Positions 37,101 through 45,455 of a stretch of DNA of 64,000 bases are shown here, piece after piece. The translations under genes were made by a program, and so were the position numbers. The DNA comes from Lunatimonas lonarensis (GTDB taxonomy: Bacteria > Bacteroidota > Bacteroidia > Cytophagales > Cyclobacteriaceae): the NCBI RefSeq assembly GCF_000390185.1, contig NZ_AQHR01000091.1, positions 29,289 to 93,288 on the forward strand, written 5' to 3'. Numbering within the stretch: the stretch's first letter is position 1; each line of letters begins with the position of its first letter. The notes under the pieces are model-generated. The model saw nothing but the letters and a program-made list of their open reading frames with translations. It was not told the origin of the DNA and did not search any database.

Positions 37101-37124
37101 TTTGGAGCGAGTTTAACTTTCTAA
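34104..37124 (+). CDS. SusC/RagA family TonB-linked outer-membrane glycan transporter
   Basis: This 1006-residue outer-membrane transporter imports oligosaccharides together with SusD. I chose the ATG at 34104 because it starts a standard signal peptide (MEKALRFLLVLSFVLC...TMAQ); an ATG 13 codons upstream would add an odd extension. A CarboxypepD_reg domain follows (VTGVVSDDKGDPLPGAGVLV), then the SusC hallmark LDEVVVVGYGDQKR and a plug domain (LIDGIQGDINNIDPADIESI, then AAIYGSRGSNGVILVTTK). A large barrel ends in TFGASLTF. SusD follows 17 bases downstream. A LacI-type operator lies upstream. Confidence 0.96.
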   Translation: MEKALRFLLVLSFVLCAGGTMAQSVVVTGVVSDDKGDPLPGAGVLVKGTTRGTVTDIDGKYNLSVGGPSDVLVFSYVGYERREIQVDSQTTIDVRLALDMSGLDEVVVVGYGDQKRINLTGSVESIDGAAIARQPVFRASQALVGLSPGLTAIQSSGRPGADGATLRIRGTGSLGASNDPLVLIDGIQGDINNIDPADIESISVLKDAAAAAIYGSRGSNGVILVTTKRGKQGAMTVSYNMSAGWQEPQTLPTYLGAIDFLRVTNTSESIINNYQQNMATNPDLYPDTDWMDLLFSESGFQQYHNLNVNGGTENIQLMGSISYTDQGANVVNYNFKRYNGRFNSDIKINEKFNVSFDLNFSQEQTTEPNSGIGPIFGDAFRIDPTQVAIHSDGSWGDGWSGQNPIAAAHDGGLNRRQNNYFRGLMKVNYSPIQDLNFSLTYSPEYRDIFDRNFNAMYTTILDWDTRNTRNVPDRNSLVNTNTRVFEDNLIGLASYSKGFNNHQFTLLGGYEMIKSNWGQFSASRTDFIIQSLEQLDAGAETNMRNGGSATHSSLVSYFSRLNYGFKDKYLFEANLRQDASSRFAPENRVSYFPSFSAGWRLSEESFFAPLDFFTEFKVRASWGRLGNQQIGSDFPYTSNIILGANNFLFGDRVATGAAQNVLANRAIRWETTETTNIALDAGLINNKLNFTFEYYVRTTNDILLALPVPLVVGLTAPQQNAGSVENRGIDMSLNWRDAIGQFRYSINANFSDVKNRVMDLGGLGQIISGNSITKVGSPIGSIFGYQAMGFFQSQEEINNAPTQFGAIIPGNIRYVDQLTVDTNGDGIPDSPDGLINPDDRVIIGDPFPRNSYALTLNADYKGFDLSIMFQGVGKRDLFLQGDAIWPLFNAGKVQEWHVTDSWTPENPNARIPVLFPTSSGSNDARASDVWVFDASYLAIRNLSLGYSFPTLKDKLKARNLRVFTSIQNLANFNRLPPGTNPLTPNGSSGAIFPIARAYTFGASLTF

Positions 37125-37141
37125 AATAACCGAGAATACCC

Positions 37142-38866
37142 ATGAAAAAATTCATATATTCAATCTTACTGCTGGTCTTTTTCACAGGTTGTGATTCAGA
37201 CTTGCTTGATTTGCAATCGTTGACGGAGCCGACCGATGCTACCTTCTTTTCGAATGAGCAGGAGTTGGACCTTGCCCTCACCGGAGTTTACAATTCGTTG
37301 GTCTGGCTTGGTGGGTATACCATGCCAGTACAAGTAGCCATGGATAATGGTGCCACGGATGTGGGTTTGGTTCGGGGTGGTTTTACGGGATTTGACGAAC
37401 TCGGTGCTGGTTCCCATAGTGCCAATACCGGTGGTTTTCAAAGCACCTACGCCCATATGTACCGAGGGATTGGTCGTGCCAATAACCTGATCAATAACCT
37501 GGATCGGGCTTCCGGTGTGGTTTCCCAGGCCCGATTGAACCAGATCAAGTACGAGGCGATGGTACTTAGGGCCTATTTCTATCATTATCTGGTGTTTCTG
37601 TTCGGTGATGTTCCCTACAATGATCAGATTATAACAAATCCCGCCGATGGCTTATTGCCCCGGGTTAACAGGGAACAGGTGATCGATAATATTTTGGCAG
37701 ACCTGGCAGAAGCTGCACAGAACCTGCCTGCCACCGCGTCGGAGCGTAACCGGGTTTTTCGTGACGTGGCACTTGGTCTACATGCACGGGTAGCCCTGTA
37801 TGCCGGAAGATACCGTGAGGCCGCCACCTCCTCCTTGGCAGTGATTAAGGGCGGTAACCTGACCCTTCATCCAAACTATGAGCAGCTATTTACCCCCGCG
37901 GGCGAAGGCTCTAGGGAGGGGATACTTGCCATGCCATTTAGAGACGGTTTTGGCCCGTTGCCGCAATTTCCTACTGCCCAAGGATCCAGGGTATTCGGTG
38001 CCTTCAGTGTGGTTGTACCCACGCAATCGATGGTGGATAGTTACGAAGCGATAGACGGATTGCCGATCGACCAGTCTTCTGTATACGATCCTACCCGTCC
38101 CTTTGAAAACCGGGATCCACGCCTAAAAGCATCGATCATCACTCCGCAGAGTCATTGGGGAGGGATTATATTCGAGAGCCACAAGGACAGCCTGATCGTA
38201 CGGAATGTGAACGGTACCGTTCGTGGACAGAACAACGATTCCAGGACCGTTATCTGGCCTGCAGCCTTCTGCGGATACTTGTGGAAGAAGTATACCAACG
38301 AGGCATCCCAAATGATCAATCGGGGATGGAGCGATACGGACTTTATCCTTATGCGCTATGCCGAGATCCTGCTCATTTATGCCGAAGCCAAAATTGAACT
38401 CAACGAAATAGACGCTTCCGTTCATAACGCGCTAAACCGCGTGAGGGCGAGGGCTTATGGAGTAGCGGTAGAGGATACCCAAAGTTATCCCGCGGTAACC
38501 TCCACCGATCGAAGCTTCTTGAGAACCCTCATCAAACGAGAGCGGAAGGTAGAGTTCGCCAACGAGGGATTGCGCTTCTTCGATATCAGAAGATGGCAGA
38601 TTGCCCATAAGGTGCTTCCCGTACCATTGTTTGGAAGGGTGTTGGATTTTGCCAATGCGCGTTACACACCTTCCATAGATGAGGACGGTTTTGTATCTTA
38701 TGCCGGAATAGAACACCAGTATGACCTGAATACCGATGCCCGTTTTCCAAATGCCGTGAGGATATTCAACAATCCAAGGGATTATTTGCTGCCCATACCT
38801 CAGGCAGAGATTGATACGTATAGGGCAAATGGCGCGACACTTCCCCAAAATCCCGGCGGTTATTGA
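37142..38866 (+). CDS. SusD/RagB family glycan-binding lipoprotein
   Basis: This 574-residue surface lipoprotein caps the SusC barrel and binds the glycan. The signal ends FFTGC (Cys17). The SusD-like N-terminal domain is evident (TDATFFSNEQELDLALTGVYNSL, then YRGIGRANNLINNLD). A TPR-like helical scaffold follows (IKYEAMVLRAYFYHYLVFLFGDVP). The C-terminal RagB/SusD block is also present (FILMRYAEILLIYAEAKIELN, FANEGLRFFDIRRWQ, PIPQAEIDTY). It sits immediately after susC, 25 bases before the next gene. The glycan cannot be predicted from this protein. Confidence 0.96.
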   Translation: MKKFIYSILLLVFFTGCDSDLLDLQSLTEPTDATFFSNEQELDLALTGVYNSLVWLGGYTMPVQVAMDNGATDVGLVRGGFTGFDELGAGSHSANTGGFQSTYAHMYRGIGRANNLINNLDRASGVVSQARLNQIKYEAMVLRAYFYHYLVFLFGDVPYNDQIITNPADGLLPRVNREQVIDNILADLAEAAQNLPATASERNRVFRDVALGLHARVALYAGRYREAATSSLAVIKGGNLTLHPNYEQLFTPAGEGSREGILAMPFRDGFGPLPQFPTAQGSRVFGAFSVVVPTQSMVDSYEAIDGLPIDQSSVYDPTRPFENRDPRLKASIITPQSHWGGIIFESHKDSLIVRNVNGTVRGQNNDSRTVIWPAAFCGYLWKKYTNEASQMINRGWSDTDFILMRYAEILLIYAEAKIELNEIDASVHNALNRVRARAYGVAVEDTQSYPAVTSTDRSFLRTLIKRERKVEFANEGLRFFDIRRWQIAHKVLPVPLFGRVLDFANARYTPSIDEDGFVSYAGIEHQYDLNTDARFPNAVRIFNNPRDYLLPIPQAEIDTYRANGATLPQNPGGY

Positions 38867-38891
38867 TCGCTTAAGTTAATTTAGAGAATAC

Positions 38892-41759
38892 ATGATAGAT
38901 AAAAAGCTTCTTATTTTCCGGTTTATTTTGTGTTCCTTGGTGTTGCTGACCCCTAGATTGGGGTCAGCAACACGCTTTGGGTTTTCAACCATCGAAAACG
39001 ACTCCTATCGTTTTCAGCCACTTGGCAATTCGAATCAGCCGGGATCGTGGCAGGTCGAACGGAAGGAAAAAGGTACTGTTTCCCGTGTTATTTCGCAGGA
39101 GTTTATTGTCTTATTTTCCAAGGATGACCCCGGGTACAGTTTTGGAAAGCGGGCGACCGGAGGATCTCCCGTAGCCTTGTGGGGAGAACGGCAGGAGATG
39201 GATGGTTGGATTGACAACGAGCAGATTGTCATCAATCCCGTAAGCTACAACGTATCGGGAAGCACCGTGGTTTTTCAGTTCCAAAGCCACCCCCTTTTTG
39301 AATTTGAATCTAAGGTGTCCCTGCCCAATGGAGCGGGTGTTCCGGAGATTTCCTGGATCCTTCGCCCAAAAGTGGACGGCTACTTCGGGGTAGTGTTTAC
39401 CGGACTTGAGGGGAAAAACCCTTCCCAACTTGATTTTCTCTATCAGCCACTGATATGGTCATGGAAGCGATTTCCCGAGCAGGCAGTCGTAACACCCGAA
39501 TCCTATGCCACAACGCCCGCGGTGTTCACCAACTATCAGGGAGCAACCGAAGGACTGGCTATTCCCTCAAAGGAAATACCCTACCGCTTTGCGACAGCGG
39601 AAAACTCGCGGTTTGGGTTGCAGCTTCGCACCGGGGATGCTAAGGCCAAGCCAATGGTAATGGCCCCGCTTTTGGGAGGCGAGGGATCCTACCTTGCATC
39701 AGGAGCAAGCAGTTCCTTTTCGGTGCAGTACTTCTTGGAGCCCGGTACCTGGGTAGCCGGAGCAGATTACCTGTATCAGCAGGTGATGGATTATCCCCTG
39801 GAACGGCAAAATGCCATGGTTTCACTGAATGAGACCTTTCATAACATGATCGACCTGGCCATGGACGATTACTACTCCGGGTGGATCGATGAATACAAAG
39901 GGTATGATTACAAGTTTGACGTACCCTTCACCGTCAAAAATGTCTCGGCCTTGCATCCATTGAGTATTGCGCTGACAACGGACAATCAGCAGATCTACGA
40001 CCGAAGAGGTCTTCCTATGTTGGAGTATCTCATGTCCCGGGAAAAATACCTGTATGCGATCAATGCATTTCCTGAAAAACAGACTCAAAATCCATCCCAT
40101 TTTCTTAAAGGCCCGGCCATGGAACTTTGGGAAATGGCCAGCATTCATCAACTCCTAGGAGGAACAAATACGGTCTTTCCCAAAGAAATGGAGCGGCTTT
40201 TTGGCAAGAGTAGGCAATTGAATTTACAGACCGAAGTAAGCGGAGCCAGCTGGAAGGACTACTTGGCAAGATGTCTGGTAGGCGACGACCGCAGATACTT
40301 GGATTCGGCTATCCGTTTGGCGGATGAGTACTTGGAGCTGACTTTTCATAAATATCCAACTGATTTTTCTACCAATGCGGGCCTTAGGGATGCCCAAGCC
40401 ACCTTTGTAAACGACTACTCCACTACCTGGCAAGAGTTGTTGGAATTATACGAATTAACACTAGACCAAAAATACCTAGATGCAGCTTATGAAGGAGCCA
40501 AACAACTATCCCTCTGGACAAGATCAACCCCTTTTGCTCCCGACAAAGCCATTGTAGTTAACGAAGGCGGCAAGGTGGAGGGTATTTTTCCCGGAAGAAG
40601 GTTTAAGGCGGACAGCTACGAATGGCAGGAGTTTGACATGACTACCCGCATTCAGGAGCAGAAAGTACCTGCCTGGCACACTTCCCTGGTGGGATTGCTT
40701 CCGGAGCAGCCCGGTACCTATGTCTATGGACCGATCATGCTTTTTCATCAGGCGGGCGCAATGCTAAGAATGGCTCAGCTCAAAAATGACGAGACGCTGC
40801 GCCGAATAGCCTACAACGGAATTTTGGGACGTTACAATAATTTCCCCGGTTACTATTTCACCTCCCTACAGACGAACGTGTACCAGCAAACGAATTATCC
40901 CCTGCATCCCTATTTGGACGTTAAATACAACGCGTTATTTTACAACCATATTTGGCCGCATATAGCGTTACTGCAGGATTTTCTGGTAAGCGACGCGCAC
41001 CTTCGGACCGATGGAGCGGTTGATTTTCCGTCTCTCTTTTCACCGGGCTATGCCTTTCTGACCAATAAGGTGTATGGCCATGCGGCTGGATCAATCTATG
41101 GCCATCCAAACGTAAGGCTGTGGTTGCCCAAAAATCCTTTTTTTACCAAGGAAATTGGATTCAACCACGTGTTGGGAAGGGATGGGGAAAATACCTACCT
41201 CGTATTGATGAACACAAGCAATAGGTACATCAACGACACCATCCACCTGCGCAAAGAGGTTTTCAAGTGGGATGAAGGCCGCCGTTATGCCGCCGTTTCA
41301 TTGGGAACCCAGGGAGCCAATGAAGTTCGGTTCGTGGAGTCGGGAAGGCTGGCCATCCAAATTCCGCCCTTGGGTACTTCGGTGATCAAGATCGAGGGAA
41401 TGTTCCAGGAGTCCTCTTTTGGAGTTGCTTTACCAGAGGCATCAGCTTTGGAAAACAATGATTTTGTCCGAAGGGAATATGCTGCGGCCTCGTTGGGAAC
41501 CATTACCGGGATGTCATTGAAGGTAAGTGACAATTATAAGGATATCTATGTATTTAGTTCTGCAACCGAAACCGAGACGGCCAAGGTAATTTGGTCCTAC
41601 CAGTTAGGAGAGGATGAGTGGGAGGAGATTTCGGACGAAGTCTATCCGTTTGAATTCAGCCTTCGGGTCAAAGAGCCTCATAAGGCAGTTCGATGGAAGT
41701 GGACTTCTTATGATCCTCAAGGTAAAGCACATGAAACAGAGGTACATTTGTTACGATAG
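38892..41759 (+). CDS. 955-residue exported protein, predicted alpha/alpha-barrel carbohydrate-active enzyme
   Basis: This protein is a paralogue of the lipoprotein at 29654 but has a Sec-type signal (MIDKKLLIFRFILCSLVLL...GSAT) instead of a lipobox. An N-terminal beta-rich part (about 30-310) precedes a helical core at about 315-720 (WQELLELYELTLDQKYLDAAY, WPHIALLQDFLVSDAHL), and beta-sandwich segments form the C-terminus. It follows susD by 25 bases, so it is probably a core enzyme of this locus acting on the imported glycan in the periplasm. A perfect 13-base-pair inverted repeat lies within the signal-peptide codons (38941-38972). No established family is recognised, and a hydrolase or lyase is inferred from fold and context. 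Confidence 0.75.
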   Translation: MIDKKLLIFRFILCSLVLLTPRLGSATRFGFSTIENDSYRFQPLGNSNQPGSWQVERKEKGTVSRVISQEFIVLFSKDDPGYSFGKRATGGSPVALWGERQEMDGWIDNEQIVINPVSYNVSGSTVVFQFQSHPLFEFESKVSLPNGAGVPEISWILRPKVDGYFGVVFTGLEGKNPSQLDFLYQPLIWSWKRFPEQAVVTPESYATTPAVFTNYQGATEGLAIPSKEIPYRFATAENSRFGLQLRTGDAKAKPMVMAPLLGGEGSYLASGASSSFSVQYFLEPGTWVAGADYLYQQVMDYPLERQNAMVSLNETFHNMIDLAMDDYYSGWIDEYKGYDYKFDVPFTVKNVSALHPLSIALTTDNQQIYDRRGLPMLEYLMSREKYLYAINAFPEKQTQNPSHFLKGPAMELWEMASIHQLLGGTNTVFPKEMERLFGKSRQLNLQTEVSGASWKDYLARCLVGDDRRYLDSAIRLADEYLELTFHKYPTDFSTNAGLRDAQATFVNDYSTTWQELLELYELTLDQKYLDAAYEGAKQLSLWTRSTPFAPDKAIVVNEGGKVEGIFPGRRFKADSYEWQEFDMTTRIQEQKVPAWHTSLVGLLPEQPGTYVYGPIMLFHQAGAMLRMAQLKNDETLRRIAYNGILGRYNNFPGYYFTSLQTNVYQQTNYPLHPYLDVKYNALFYNHIWPHIALLQDFLVSDAHLRTDGAVDFPSLFSPGYAFLTNKVYGHAAGSIYGHPNVRLWLPKNPFFTKEIGFNHVLGRDGENTYLVLMNTSNRYINDTIHLRKEVFKWDEGRRYAAVSLGTQGANEVRFVESGRLAIQIPPLGTSVIKIEGMFQESSFGVALPEASALENNDFVRREYAAASLGTITGMSLKVSDNYKDIYVFSSATETETAKVIWSYQLGEDEWEEISDEVYPFEFSLRVKEPHKAVRWKWTSYDPQGKAHETEVHLLR
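38941..38972 (+). promoter_or_regulatory. Perfect 13-bp hairpin inside the 5' coding region
   Basis: TGTTGCTGACCCC (38941-38953) and GGGGTCAGCAACA (38960-38972) are exact reverse complements around a six-base loop (TAGATT). The hairpin begins 49 bases after the start codon of the gene following susD, within the signal-peptide codons. There is no T-run. It may stabilise the mRNA end after processing or slow translation. Its function is inferred. Confidence 0.6.
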
Positions 41760-41820
41760 AGCGAATTTGGGCTGATTAGTGCCGTGTAAAAAAAAGGAAA
41801 ACGTTAAAAACTTGACAACT

Positions 41821-42624
41821 ATGTTAACTTCCGCGCAATTAGAAGAATTCAACAAACAAGGATTTCTTGTTCTCAGAGGTTTTTTGTCCGCTGAAGAGGT
41901 GGGTTTATTGTATCAGGTCTCTGCGCAGGACAACGCATTGACAGAGCATACCTATTCGGTATTGGACGCGAATGGAAACGAATCCAAACTGGCTCTTTGG
42001 AACAATCCGGGGGATGATCCTTTTGGGATGCTTTCCCGCGATGAACGGGTGGTTGGTGCCGTGGGTCAGCTGATAGGTGGCCCGGTGGCCCATTTTCATT
42101 CGAAAGTGATGCAGAAGTCCCCTCGCGTAGGGGGAGCATGGGAATGGCATCAGGATTATGGGTACTGGTATAAAAACGGGTTTTTGTTTCCGGATGAGAT
42201 GATCAGCATCATGTTTGCGCTGACGCCAGCTACCAGGGAGAATGGTTGTTTGATGGTGTTGCCGGGCTCCCACAAGATGGGGAGGATAGAGCATGGCAAA
42301 GTAGGGGAACAGGTAGGAGCTGCATTGGATAGGGTGGCGCGTTTTGAGGAGCGCGTTGAGCGGGTTTACTGTGAGCTGATGCCCGGAGATGCGTTGATTT
42401 TTCACAGCAATCTTCTGCATGCTTCCAACCCAAATACCTCGGACAGTCCTCGTTGGTCGATCATTTCTTGTTACAATACCCTCCAAAACACCCCATTTCA
42501 GGAGCCTGCCTCCTGCTTCCAGGAGGTGTCAACGGTAGGTGCAGGATCATTGCTCCACGCTTCCCAGCAGGGATTTGACTCCATAGCCTTCAATAAAAAG
42601 AAAACAGATATTTCCTTAAACTAG
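41821..42624 (+). CDS. Phytanoyl-CoA dioxygenase (PhyH) family Fe(II)/2-oxoglutarate oxygenase
   Basis: This 267-residue soluble protein has the iron-binding facial triad of the PhyH family: HQD (His110, Asp112) in WEWHQDYGYW, and His200 in NLLHASNPN. Arg211 in SPRWSII probably binds 2-oxoglutarate. I chose the ATG at 41821; a GTG 14 codons upstream adds only a lysine-rich run. There is no signal peptide, so it acts in the cytosol. It lies between a SusD-linked enzyme and GH2 in the same operon, pointing to hydroxylation or oxidative demethylation of an imported sugar or its substituent, but the substrate is not known. Confidence 0.88.
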   Translation: MLTSAQLEEFNKQGFLVLRGFLSAEEVGLLYQVSAQDNALTEHTYSVLDANGNESKLALWNNPGDDPFGMLSRDERVVGAVGQLIGGPVAHFHSKVMQKSPRVGGAWEWHQDYGYWYKNGFLFPDEMISIMFALTPATRENGCLMVLPGSHKMGRIEHGKVGEQVGAALDRVARFEERVERVYCELMPGDALIFHSNLLHASNPNTSDSPRWSIISCYNTLQNTPFQEPASCFQEVSTVGAGSLLHASQQGFDSIAFNKKKTDISLN

Positions 42625-42627
42625 CCC

Positions 42628-45444
42628 ATGGTGCTTCCCAAACTACCCTTGACTATTGTTTCCTGTGTAGCATTTCTGCTCGCCTTCGGATCGTCGGCGC
42701 CTGCCCAATCCGACTACGAAAAGGATCTAGACGGCACCTGGAAGTTCAAAACCGACCCAAACAACCTGGGAGAGTCGGGGCAATGGTTTCGGAAGGATAT
42801 CGATGCCCAAGGCTGGGATGATATGGAAGTGCCGGGAAACTGGGATCTGCATAACGAATACGCACATTACGTCGGCAAGGGTTGGTATACCAAAAGCTTC
42901 TCTCTTCCGTCTGACTGGGGATCCAAGGCGATCTTCCTTGCTTTCGAAGGGGTCTACCATGACTGCACGGTCTGGCTCAATGGTGAGAAGTTGGGAGAGA
43001 ATAATTCGGGATTTCTTCCGTTTGAATTCGATATCAGTACGTTGATTGACCGGGTAGGGGAAAATACCCTTACGGTGTGCGCGGACAACACCTTTAAGCG
43101 GGGAGCAATCTGGAACTGGGGCGGTATCCGTAGACCGGTGAAGCTATCGGCCTACGATGGGATACGCATCACCCGGCAGCATATCACCCCTTCGGTAAAT
43201 CTGGAGAAGAAGGAAGCTGAGGTGGGGATCCGTGTATTTCTGGAAAATTACACCTCTGAATCGAGACTTGTTTCAGGGGAATTGTTGCTTTCATCCAAAA
43301 CGGGATTCCGACGTGTGCTGCCTTTTTCCACGTCGGTTCCCGCAAATGGTCGGCAGGAGGTTTTTGTCACCACGCAGATCCGAAGAGGGGACTTTCATTT
43401 ATGGCATTTCGACGATCCTTTCCTGTATGCGTCAGAAGTTACGCTGAACGGCATAAGCCATGCCTCGCTCCGTAATTCATTTGGACTCAGAAAACTGGAA
43501 ATAGATCCGGAGAATTACCAGATGCGTCTAAATGGAGAGTCTGTCCGACTTATGGGGGTAAATTTGGTTCCTGATGCGAGAACAAGCGGTAATAGGTTGC
43601 CCCGTTGGCAGGCGCAGCGGGATGTGGATTTGATGAAAAGCCTAAATGCTAATTTTTCCCGTCTTTCCCATTTGCCTCTTCCCGAGGATCTGCTGGACTA
43701 CCTCGATCAACGCGGCATATTGATCGTGTCCGAGATTCCGCTTTGGGGCTTTGATCCACTCGCCGACCCGGACAACCAAGTACCTTTTGATTGGCTAAAA
43801 CGATTAATCGAATTGCAGTACAACCACCCCTCCATCGTTGGATGGAGTACCGGAAATGAAATTGGGTATTATCCAGGTGCCAGGGAATACGTGGCAAAGA
43901 GCGTTGACTACGTCCGGGGAATTGACAGTACCCGATTCGTAACCAACGTCACCTATACGGCCCAGTTTGAAGATGACTACATTCGGTTTACTGACTTGGG
44001 CATGCTGAACAAGTACGGGCGTAACCTGGCGCCTGTGACGAGGCAACAGCATACTATGCATCCCGATAAAGTGATGTTCTACAGCGAATACGGTATCGGA
44101 CAATTTGGAGAAAGCCTGGACGCCACCTTCGAGATTGGCCCGCTGATCGATTCCCTCCGTAATTTACCTTACTTGATAGGAGCCTCTATTTGGACTTACA
44201 ACGACTATCGGAGCAGCTATGTAGGCACACAGGAGCGGTCGGAAAACCGATCTTGGGGGGTTGTGGACGCTTACCGACGAAAGAAGAACGCTTATTATGA
44301 CCTTCAAAAGGAACATGCACCACTTCGGGCAATGAATGTGGCAGTAGTCAACCAAAACGCCACTATCGTGCTGCAGCCCAGAACCACGCTCGATCTTCCC
44401 GCCCATTCCGTCCGTGGGTATAAAATCAGTTACCGGCTTTTGGATGGCAATAGGACCGTATTGGAGTCGGGCTTTGTCGATGTTCCCACGCTTGTACCGG
44501 GAGACCCCATTACAAACCAAACCGTTGAATGGCAGACCCAGGATGCCTATGCGCTGGAGGTTTCCCTGCTTTCCCCTCAGTTGGACAAGGTGCTGGATAC
44601 CCTGGTGTATTTTCAGTATCCTAGGAAACCCCTTCAATTTCAGGTGTTTGGAGGGAGAACCGAACAAAATAGTGTTCCGGCCAAATCAGGAGGCATACGG
44701 GTGTTTTACGAGGAAGTACCTCATGCTGTCGCGTACAAGCTACGCTATGGAATCGGTCGGTTGGACCAGGAAACGGCTCCTACCAGGGAGTTGGTTGCCG
44801 ATGTGAAGGGGCTGGAGCTTGACCAAAACTACCTGGTTCAGGTCGTGGCCGTGAATTCCCATGGGGAATCAGGGTCGGATCCAATGGAGGTTTCCACCGA
44901 CCGACGGGCTTTTTTACCTCCTGCGGTCAGGTATGTAGAACCTACAAACGAGGGTTTCTATGTGGCCTATACCACGGAGGAAACCGATTTTCTGTATCGC
45001 ATTCGCTACCGGGTTGAGCAGGGAGAGGAGAAAATCATTCAATCGACCACCCCAGGCATGATGGCCGTCCGCAACCTTGAAAATGGTCGTCCCTATACCT
45101 TCGAAGTGCAGCGCGTGACGGACAGTAATTTTTTCAGCCAATGGAGCAAGTCCTATACGGTCGTGCCTGATGGGGGACTTGCCCCGGCCGTACCGAGCTT
45201 GGAAGCCGTAAGCCGAAAGGGGCCGACAGCCCTATTGTCCTTTTTGCCGGTGCCAAAGGCAACTGCCTACGAGGCAGCGTATAGGGAGTTGGGCGCCGCA
45301 AACTGGGAAACACTGGGTGTAAATCGAACAGAGGCATATTTTATCCAGCTAGATGGTCTGAAAACCAACCGCACCTACGAGTTTCGGCTGGCAGCCATCA
45401 ACGAAAATGGAACGTCTGTCTACAGTGAAGTGATCCGGAAATAA
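42628..45444 (+). CDS. Glycoside hydrolase family 2 enzyme with C-terminal fibronectin III-like domains
   Basis: This 938-residue exported enzyme belongs to the GH2 beta-galactosidase/glucuronidase/mannosidase fold. It has a signal peptide ending SSAPAQ, then the sugar-binding jelly roll (LDGTWKFKTD, VPGNWDLHNEYAHYVGKGWY), an Ig-like domain and the TIM barrel. The acid/base is Glu411 in GWSTGNEIGYY, and the nucleophile is Glu487 in MFYSEYGIGQF. After about residue 650 come fibronectin III-like repeats (GLELDQNYLVQVVAVNSHGES, LENGRPYTFEVQRVT, LKTNRTYEFRLAAINENGT), which may bind glycan or tether the enzyme. It is three bases after the PhyH gene. Substrate stereochemistry is not readable. Confidence 0.93.
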   Translation: MVLPKLPLTIVSCVAFLLAFGSSAPAQSDYEKDLDGTWKFKTDPNNLGESGQWFRKDIDAQGWDDMEVPGNWDLHNEYAHYVGKGWYTKSFSLPSDWGSKAIFLAFEGVYHDCTVWLNGEKLGENNSGFLPFEFDISTLIDRVGENTLTVCADNTFKRGAIWNWGGIRRPVKLSAYDGIRITRQHITPSVNLEKKEAEVGIRVFLENYTSESRLVSGELLLSSKTGFRRVLPFSTSVPANGRQEVFVTTQIRRGDFHLWHFDDPFLYASEVTLNGISHASLRNSFGLRKLEIDPENYQMRLNGESVRLMGVNLVPDARTSGNRLPRWQAQRDVDLMKSLNANFSRLSHLPLPEDLLDYLDQRGILIVSEIPLWGFDPLADPDNQVPFDWLKRLIELQYNHPSIVGWSTGNEIGYYPGAREYVAKSVDYVRGIDSTRFVTNVTYTAQFEDDYIRFTDLGMLNKYGRNLAPVTRQQHTMHPDKVMFYSEYGIGQFGESLDATFEIGPLIDSLRNLPYLIGASIWTYNDYRSSYVGTQERSENRSWGVVDAYRRKKNAYYDLQKEHAPLRAMNVAVVNQNATIVLQPRTTLDLPAHSVRGYKISYRLLDGNRTVLESGFVDVPTLVPGDPITNQTVEWQTQDAYALEVSLLSPQLDKVLDTLVYFQYPRKPLQFQVFGGRTEQNSVPAKSGGIRVFYEEVPHAVAYKLRYGIGRLDQETAPTRELVADVKGLELDQNYLVQVVAVNSHGESGSDPMEVSTDRRAFLPPAVRYVEPTNEGFYVAYTTEETDFLYRIRYRVEQGEEKIIQSTTPGMMAVRNLENGRPYTFEVQRVTDSNFFSQWSKSYTVVPDGGLAPAVPSLEAVSRKGPTALLSFLPVPKATAYEAAYRELGAANWETLGVNRTEAYFIQLDGLKTNRTYEFRLAAINENGTSVYSEVIRK

Positions 45445-45455
45445 ACCCATTTGCC

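Noticed and set aside
41794..41812. GGAAAACGTTAAAAAC as a third LacI-type operator
   Set aside because: It has only one half-site of the palindrome and lies inside the operon.
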